Source of the DNA: Mortierella alpina
Taxonomy: Eukaryota; Mortierellomycota; Mortierellomycetes; Mortierellales; Mortierellaceae
DNA: 64,000 nucleotides
Assembly: GCA_029449245.1 (NCBI GenBank)
Contig: JANATF010000006.1
Span: 1,488,001-1,552,000, forward strand
Direction of reading: 5' to 3'
Below the pieces are notes generated by a model that ran no database searches, had not been told where the DNA came from, and worked only from the letters and a program-made list of their open reading frames with translations. Made by a program: the position numbers and the translations under genes. Within the stretch, counting starts at the first letter, position 1, and the number at the start of each line of letters is the position of its first letter. This document shows positions 56,688 to 64,000 of the stretch, one piece after another.

Positions 56688-59235
56688 ATGGCATCAACAG
56701 CACTTTCCAGCAACGTTTGGAGCATCAGGGGAATCAGGAAATTCGGATTCCGGCCATGTCCAAGCAAACCATCCCTTCACGCCTTTCGCCTCGGTCGCTT
56801 GAGCAACTGCATGGCATGTCTGTCGAATCAACCGCGTTCCGTCTCCAGCTTACCGTCCGTCAGCGACCAGCTTTTCACCACCCAAATAACACTCGCACGA
56901 TACAATGGACCCAACAGGACCAGTGTCAGGCACGCTAGTTCAGGAACGGGAATAGTCGCAGAAAAGCCCAAGCTTGTCACACCAAAGATATCCAAGTACA
57001 GGGTCGACTGTAACACCTCAAAGGTGATCAAGCGCGCAAAGAACAAGCCGCTGAAGGCTGCAAAGACTGTACCAACTTCTACAGCAAAGGATAGTCCTGC
57101 AGTAATAACAACAACTGCATCTACATGGCCTACATCAACAGAGTTGTCTTCAAAGAGTGCTCCTACAGCAAGACCATTGACAGCATCCGCACCGAAACCA
57201 GCATTATCCCCGCCAAGTCGCATGGAGCCTCCAGGAGCAACATGGGATGCGCTTGCCGCACTTTTAAAAGTAGACCCGGCGAACGGAATCCCTTTGCAAG
57301 GCATAGTAAAGGCTACATCAACTGGTCTCAGGACTATAATGCCTCCTAGACTAGACGGCATGACAGGTTCACCGCCCGTTCGACGAAGACCTTCACTTGC
57401 ACCGCCAAAGATCGCTGGTAGTGTTTATAGGACAATTCTCGATTGGAGCGTCCATCCTACGGTGCAACCCAACGACTTCAACGCGACGGTGGATTATGGC
57501 AGCACACCTCTATCCACGCCCTCGCGCCTCAGGACCACTTCAGCAATGGCATCATTGGCTCTTGGTTCATCCGCTCGATCAGAGTCAACAACAGTGCAGG
57601 TTGATGGACAAAATGAATTTACAGCCAAAAGGACCCGATCCAGACGGAGAATTGGGTTCGAGAGTCTCGATGCTGAGATTGAGAAAAGCTCGAGGTCAAC
57701 TTCAAGTCGAGACAGGTTTGAACATATTAGAGGACAGGGCCGTTCACACGTCTCTTCAAGAGTGCATCTGGATAAAGATCGTGGATCATTGGCTTCTGAC
57801 AGAGGCGAACGCAGGAGTTGTTCTGGCGCCGACATTACAGCTACGTCCTATACCATCGCACCACCTGCTCCGCCTTCACCGTCGCCTTCGTCAGTACCAC
57901 CACCACCATCACCGGCAATAATTTCTAGCCGAGCAGCTACAACACCATCCTTGCAGTCCACGGGTATCTCACCGTCGGCCACAACTTCAACGACCGCCAT
58001 TCCAGTAGTGGACACTCGCGACTATCTTTACTCGCCCAGTGTTGTGCTTCCGGCGCTATCATCTACCCAGCGCAAGAGCTATACTTTGTATCATACCTCA
58101 AAGTCATTGTCACAAAGGTAAGCGTGATTATGGTCATCCACAACACACTAGCTAGCGTCCCTGATTGTTTTCTATACAGTGGATGTGTTTTTTAAAGTGG
58201 ATGTATTCTTCGATGTTATAGTAAACTGGAGTCTGTGGAGGCTTGCATCGAGGCCGCACATACGGCCAATGTGAAAGTTGTCGAGCTGAACCGCCGGCAA
58301 TTGGATACACTAACCGGTAATAACCATCATCAGGTAATGAAAACACAAAGTCTACCTAAAATTGAGGTGTTTTTTTGTTCGAGTCATGCCATATCGAGCA
58401 TTGCTAATACTATGTCCTTACTGAACGCCCCATGATAGGGAGTAGTACTAGAGGCATCCCGTCTGCGAAAAACGACTATAAAAACATTAGGCCCAGTGTC
58501 AGAGAACGGCAACTATGAGCTGCAGTTCAAAAAGAACTATAAGCTGGTTGACGGCGAACAACAGCAACTAAGCTTTACGGCAAATGCCAAGGGATCGCCA
58601 CCACTCTGGATCGCAATGGACGAGGTGACAGATCCCACTGTGATGGGCGAAATCGTACGGAGTGCATCATATTTCGGTGTCGACGGTCTCGTCGTACGCA
58701 GCAAGAACTCTGCCCCACTCTCGCCAGCTGTCTCCGAGGCGAGCGCCGGAGCACTGGAGACTCGTCCAATTTACTCAGTTGACAGTCTTGTGAGGTTTAT
58801 TCAGGTAACTAAAGTGGAAAATGAAAATGTGCTCACTCGCTGGCTCCTACTCGTCACTATAATCGCATAGCTAATACCGAGCCATACCAACCGTGCGATC
58901 TTACACTAAACTAAATCCATCTCCTTTAGACATCACAAGGCAATGGATGGCACGTTGCTGGAGCGCGCATTACCTATGGCGCAAAACGCGGCTTGCCTTT
59001 GTATATGTGGCCCTCAGCCGGCGCAGAGCAACCTACGATTTTGATCCTTGGCAACCATGCTGACGGGGTCAGCGATCAAACGAAAAAACAGTGTGATAGT
59101 CTTGTCCAAGTTCCCAGTCTTTGTCGGGTTCCGTGGGGCACCAACTCCCTCGAGGGTGGTGTTTTCGCAGGGATGGTCATGGCACGATTGCTGTCAGGAA
59201 GGATTCAGCAAAGGAATAGCGAAACGGATGCATAG
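56688..59235 (+). CDS. MRM1: Mitochondrial rRNA 2'-O-ribose methyltransferase, MRM1/TrmH (SpoU) family
   Basis: Methylates a ribose of the large mitochondrial rRNA using SAM. Exons 56688-58117, 58222-58333, 58439-58804 and 58930-59235 join in phase (737 aa). The start MASTALSSNVWSIRGIRKFG is rich in Arg and Ser and lacks acids, as a mitochondrial presequence. About 430 Ser/Pro/Thr-rich residues follow, with no domain. The catalytic part has NNHHQGVVLEASRL, motif 1 IAMDEVTDPTVMGEIVRSAS, KNSAPLSPAVSEASAGALE, motif 2 LILGNHADGVS and motif 3 NSLEGGVFAGMVMARLL. These form the SPOUT knot. The long N-terminal extension is unusual for MRM1. The gene converges on NDUFAF7 with 91 bp between stops. Confidence 0.85.
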
Positions 59236-59326
59236 ACGGGGATGGCACACACATGAACGCGGATCCGAAATCCTCCCAATCATTATCATCATTTTTTTTT
59301 CTATTACACATCCCACGGTATTTTGT

Positions 59327-61044
59327 CTAGCTCAGGAACATCTTGTTGTTCTCGTAATACATCAGCATCGGGTTCTCGCCACTATATGTCCGTGTCCTTT
59401 CCAGATCTCCATACCGCTCCAAAAACTCTTTTTGGGTCTGCACCTTGACGCCCTTCTCCATTCCCAAGGTTGGGCGACAAACCTGCTGGTACATGTCCCT
59501 CAGCAGCTCAAAGTTGGTCGGAAAAAAGATGTCAAACATTCCCGGCATGACCATATAGGTCGAACAGGGCACCATCGTGCCACTGTATCTGGTCTGGACC
59601 ACGGGCGCATCCGTTCCCTTGATCGCCTCTGGCAACGTGTAAAAATCACTCAGCAGCAACCGGTGCTTTGGGAAATGATTCTTGAGTGTTTCAAGGAACA
59701 GCAGGAGCTTTGTGGGGATGAACTCTGGACCTGTCATGTTGGGTGCAAACGGCAACCGATTGCGCAGTCTCCGCAAGAACCGTTTCCCCAAGACTGGGGG
59801 TCGATATCCAGTCTGCTTGCGGATGGCGAGATATTTTTGGATCAGCGGATCTGAGACGGGTGTATAGATCTCGGTATAGTCGCCTTCCTCGTCAATCGAT
59901 ACCATCCCCTGAAGCGGCTCCTCCGTCACAGTGTCGTATCGAATCAGGTCGTGTGAAAAATTGTCCAGGACTTCCATGCCAACAAAGAAGCAGTGATCCG
60001 GTACCAGCGTGTCCCACTCAAAGATACTCTTGTTGATAACTTCCACGCAGCTATGGCGCTTGGTTACCTCCCGCAACTCCTGTCGTTCTCCCTGGCGCTG
60101 CGCCAGCTTTCTGGAGATCTCGATGATTCGGTATCGTGTCCGCTCATAAACTGAGGGCTCAAACTGCTGGATATAGTCCAGAATGTTGACCATCAATGTT
60201 CCGTTACCGGCGCCCATCTCGTAGATAATCAAGTCCTTGTGTGGATAGTCGTTGAGCTTGTACTCTGTCACAATGTACTTGGCAATCGCATACCCGTACC
60301 ACGGCTAAAGCAATTCAAGGTGAAAGGAGTTAATCACACGAGCTCAGAAGTGGCCATGGATAGTCAAGTCAATACACCACGCGAGGACTCTATTTCTTTT
60401 TTGTCTCGTACTTTGAACAGCTCCGTGGGTGTATGCCACACCTGTCTAGCCACCTCGTCGCGGATATCCATGTCGTCCTCGATCTCTTTGTACTTTTCGG
60501 CAATGATGTCCAGAAATTCCATGTTGTCCTTGATCTTTTCAAACTCAAAGTCCGTCTCGGGCGAGAAGATGACTGCCTGCTTTGAGAAATATCCATAGTG
60601 TGGGTGGTATAACGAGTCGTCGATAAAATCTCGGACTAGCATCTTGACTTCAAGAGGCATCGACTTCTTGCGGGCCGCGTCCTTGGCTGTGATGACGGGA
60701 TACTTTGCGCGGGAGGCGATCTTTTCGGCGCTATAGCGAGGATCATCGATCAGGCTCTGACGAGGCATCGAGGAATGAAAGCTTCTGTGGTGCTTATGCT
60801 GCTGCTGCTTCAGTTGCTGAGGGTGAGCGCTGTTGTTGTGAATGTGATTCCTCAGGACGCCAGAGCCGATTCCGGATGCTACAACAGGTCGTGCCTGGCT
60901 GGCGAGTGCAGAATGCCTCCGAATGAGGTGCAGAGTTGTGCTGGAGGAACACGTTGCTTTGCCATGCAAGGCGACCGTTCCGCGTAAAACGCGCTGCTGC
61001 GCCGAGTCTGCCAGTCTTCCCGAGAGCCGCGTCAAGTTGGCCAT
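59327..61044 (-). CDS. NDUFAF7: NDUFAF7/MidA protein arginine methyltransferase, complex I assembly
   Basis: A mitochondrial matrix SAM-dependent enzyme; in animals it dimethylates an arginine of NDUFS2 during respiratory complex I assembly. Two exons (61044-60412, 60304-59327) join in phase zero, giving 536 aa. ATG 61044 gives MANLTRLSGRLADSAQQRV, a basic amphipathic presequence; a frame upstream lacks a better ATG. Conserved features are SLYHPHYGYFSK, WHTPTELFK followed by PWYGYAIAKYI across the intron, SAM-binding EMGAGNGTLMVNIL, and VGMEVLDNFSHDLIRYD. Its presence implies the fungus keeps complex I. The protein is longer than the human one because of a Gln/His-rich N-terminus. Confidence 0.9.
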
Positions 61045-61306
61045 GCTGTTCCTAGAGTGATCGGTGGTGAGCTGATGCGCAAAGCAGAACAACCCGAGGA
61101 GGACAATGAGTGGCTTCGAGAAAGCACACGTGATATCAAACTCCACCTCTTCACGTCGAAGTCTCCCAAAAGAAATATCCTGATGAAAGAGGGTCACCCC
61201 TTCACTCAAGGGTCCACGATATAATGCTTAAGGAGACTGTATTGGATTATAATGGCAAAGTAGATTGTGTATGAAAATAAAGGTAAAAGTCGAAAGAAAA
61301 CTGTTT

Positions 61307-62814
61307 TTACAACAACTGAGCAAGACCAGCGGCAACGGCAGCAATGGCTCCAAGACCAGTCCAAGAAGCTGAAAATTGAGAAGTGGCTGCACTATTACCG
61401 CCATTTCCAGCCGAGCCTGATCCAGAATCTGGCTTCTTATCTCCAGGCACAGCAGTATCCGTGAACGTGCAGTTAGAGCTGGTGCACAGGCATTGGGCAG
61501 CGATAGGGTCCCACCACTCCATAGCGCACGTGGCGGGAACAGGAGTACGGGCACCAGGTAGACCAGCAGCAAATACACGCATGGGCACAGGATCGCTTGG
61601 TGTTGGCGTCGACTTTGGACATCCGTAGCACGTGGACCAGGAACCAGCAACAAAGTTGCAGTTCTCGAGGACACCCTTATCAATTGAAAGGGCATTGCTG
61701 TCGTCCAGTCCGTTGCAGATCTCCTTGCCCACCGCTGGCTGGGTGCACTTCATGTAGTCTTGAGCAGCCATCTCACTAGCCGGGACCGGGTTCTGCATCC
61801 ACTGAAGCAGCTGCTGATTCGTCACGAACCAGACATCGGGCTTAGCGGTAGCGTATGTAAAGAGATCGTGGTAAAGATTGGCTGCACCGCCAACGTGGAC
61901 CGGATGCAGGTAAACGCCGAACGGCGCACGATCACCATTGTAATGACGGTCAAAGTTTTCCGTGAGCCATCGTGCAACATTGTCTGCGGTGCCGTCCAAG
62001 TGCACGTCCATCGAATGAGCGATACTTGTGGTCGTGTTACCGTCCATGATAGCATGCATAGGGATCTCCCACATGCCCGGGATCGAGATAGGCTTTTCGC
62101 AGATCTTGTTCCAGCAGTCATTTGCAAGACCATGATCGAGCGTGTAAGGCCAGTATGCATCAGTCGGTACAGCGTTTGTGGAGGAGTCGTACAAGAACTT
62201 TTCTTGGCTCAAGATCTGGAAGGTGGTTTCAGAGTAGTTGAGGAATGGGGCGCGGAAACCCACGAGTTTGTTGAAGGGGATACCGGCGAAAGCATTGATG
62301 GCTTTCCGATTACCATCGATCTCCTCTAGAGTATATTACAGCAAAAAGTGGTATGGTTTATGGCGTAAGTTCTTGGCACATATTCACTTTGGCTCTAGAT
62401 GCCGCTACAAGGATTAAATCTCTTACCGAGAGGGGGTGTTGCAATATGGGTCATGGTGTGATCGGCGACCTCGTTTCCTGCTGCATACCACTGCTGGATA
62501 AGTGAGTAGTCAGAGTACATGGTCTGGGCAAACCATGTAGCCTTGATGGGGCACCCATTAGGGTTATGGTGAGGTGCCATCATGGCCGCTGCTATTGGAA
62601 CTGTTTGTGTCTGGACAGCGTCGTCAAAGGTGAGTGTGATGAACTGAGGCACCTTTGTAGGATCCAGCCCTTTGGGGGGCTTCATGGAAGGACAGATGCA
62701 AGCAGGATGAACACATATTGCTGGATCGCATGAAGCAGCGTCGACGGTAGCAAGACCAAGGAAGACCAGAGCAGATGCTGCTGTAGCGGCAAGTGAGAGA
62801 GCTGAGTAGCGCAT
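61307..62814 (-). CDS. Chitin deacetylase (polysaccharide deacetylase), GPI-type
   Basis: Removes acetyl groups from chitin to give chitosan at the cell wall. Two exons (62814-62427, 62325-61307) join at phase 1, giving 468 aa. A signal peptide (MRYSALSLAATAASALVF) precedes a Cys-rich start. NodB motifs: FITLTFDDAVQ (catalytic and metal Asp), DHTMTH (metal His pair), GFRAPFLNY, and GVYLHPVH near the C-terminal end of the domain. A second Cys-rich region follows, then a Ser/Gly-rich stalk and a hydrophobic C-terminus (GLGAIAAVAAGLAQLL), which indicates GPI anchoring. Chitosan-rich walls are typical of zygomycete-type fungi. Confidence 0.9.
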
Positions 62815-63670
62815 CGTGGAAGTGGGCTGGTGGATAAGAGAGAGCTGTCGATGGTGAAGTGCTTAAACGGGAAGTATAAAAGCGAGGATATCAATAATAT
62901 TAGGTGAATGATACTGCCGGGATAAAGAGGAGAAGGATGAGAAAGGACTAGCGAGGCTGAGAACGTAGCAGTTTTTATGTAGGATCTGGATATCAAGCGA
63001 CTTGGCCGGCGCGAAGGTCTTAAAGTACCGAAGGGGGTTAAACGGGGGAGACAAACGCGTTATCCAGCCTGGAACAAAAAAAGAATCAACCGGAAGGAGA
63101 ATAGAAAGGGGGATGCAAACCAAAAGGACCCAAATCCAATTTTACACCTGCGAAGGACGTTAGATATACCAACTGAATACCAAGGAGCCGCAAGAAGGTA
63201 AGGGCCGTCCAAGCAAAGGGCGCCACTGCAGCTGCTAGTATCCGCATGAAGACGATACGTTTGTTCAGGGTGTACGCGCTCTTCAGCAAGGAGAGCCGAG
63301 AGAGAGAACAAAAAGAGAGAGAGAGAGGATGAGAGACGGAAATATGTGTCAAGGGGATCAAAGGGGGCAGGAGAGGAGTGATCTCCTGTCATCCTTTTTT
63401 GCATCCACTTCTGGCTATGGCGCACATTGCAATATGTTCAAGAGAAAACAGGCACTGAAGACCAAAAAAAACAAAAAAGGATGAATTGAATCTGCTGGGT
63501 GCACGCGGTCATAGATCGTGAGAGAGAGACAGAAAGATAAAAGCAAAAAGAGAGTGCGAATGTGAACAAGGAATAGAGAAGAAAGGCAAGCATGGGCTGC
63601 AAGGAAATAGTCTGCCACACAGAAACGCAAGGAGTTGACATAGAAAGTACGAGGAATCTTCCACACTTTC
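62815..63670. promoter_or_regulatory. Promoter region of the chitin deacetylase gene
   Basis: 856 bp between two minus-strand genes, purine-rich on the plus strand (GA repeats near 63297-63340 and 63520-63560). Open frames are compositional. No coding signal seen. Confidence 0.5.
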
Positions 63671-64000
63671 TTACTTCGGACCCCAGGTAGCCCTCATATA
63701 ATTCTCCTTGTAAAGCTTGATGACACGGCTTCCAGGAGGTGTGGAGACGATAGAAAAAGGAGCGGAAGGTGTCCCACAATTCGAGTCGCTGCTTGTACGA
63801 TACTGAGCATGCTGTGACTCAATGTGGCCATGTGGGATGCCTTGCGTGGAATCCAGTCTAGACAGTCTACATCTCGACTCTCGGGCCGCCACTTTAAGCC
63901 AATGGGCTTTAGGACGTAGTAGCAAGATACCCTTGGTCATGCGAATCATTTCTTTATTCGTAATGGTATTATCGGGGGCAGTGACCTTGATTCTGGTCTC
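63671..64000 (-). CDS. 3' end of an unrecognised gene, cut by window edge
   Basis: The minus strand is open from base 64000 to TAA at 63671 (110 codons incl. stop, 109 aa). It starts ETRIKVTAPDNTITNKEMIR and ends KLYKENYMRATWGPK. It has basic residues and two Cys and is not low-complexity. An intron could lie inside, so the last residues are less certain. I do not recognise the family. Confidence 0.45.
   Translation of the reverse strand, partial: ETRIKVTAPDNTITNKEMIRMTKGILLLRPKAHWLKVAARESRCRLSRLDSTQGIPHGHIESQHAQYRTSSDSNCGTPSAPFSIVSTPPGSRVIKLYKENYMRATWGPK

Overview
This window is fungal nuclear DNA, most likely from an early-diverging fungus of the Mortierellomycota/Mucoromycota type. That placement is inferred from four things: many short spliceosomal introns (GTAAG donors, CTAAC/CTAAT branch points); a chitin deacetylase; fungal Ty3 elements with chromodomains; and genes absent from classical yeasts but expected in early-diverging fungi (a MYSM1-type histone deubiquitinase and a TRP-like channel fused to a WD-type propeller). 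Exon structures were built by hand from splice sites and checked for phase; every multi-exon model marked intact below closes in frame.

Left part (1-26260), host genes: the 5' half of an RPA32 (RFA2) gene on the minus strand; an Spt23/Mga2-like IPT-ankyrin transcription regulator (minus); a 4.3 kb divergent intergenic region; a single-exon polyglutamine C2H2 zinc-finger factor; a 14-exon TRP-like cation channel of about 2103 aa; and an 8-exon MYSM1 orthologue with SANT, SWIRM and MPN+ domains.

Middle (26261-46650), a mobile-element zone. It holds a decayed Fanzor (eukaryotic TnpB-like) copy; Ty3 chromovirus A (243-bp LTRs, 5-bp TSD) inserted in the 3' end of a host reading frame; a His/Thr-rich secreted-protein gene with one frame break; a nest in which Ty3 element B (328-bp LTRs) sits in a pogo/Tigger-like transposon, which sits in a TA-flanked MITE next to a second MITE; a tandem host duplication; and a second, different Fanzor-like remnant. 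Both Ty3 elements carry a GGGAAAN heptamer at the gag/pol junction in the correct register for -1 frameshifting.

Right part (46651-64000), host genes again plus the most striking locus. At 52636-56288 a three-exon gene encodes an N-terminal FEN1/XPG-like nuclease, with all seven metal-binding acidic positions matched, fused to a C-terminal Fanzor/TnpB RuvC domain with its zinc ribbon and D-E-D residues. It is flanked by a BTB/POZ gene, a mitochondrial rRNA 2'-O-methyltransferase (MRM1 type), NDUFAF7 (complex I assembly methyltransferase), a GPI-type chitin deacetylase, and the 3' end of an unrecognised gene. Long AT- or CT-rich stretches between 46650 and 51020 hold only one broken small secreted-protein gene. 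No tRNA, rRNA or CRISPR was found.
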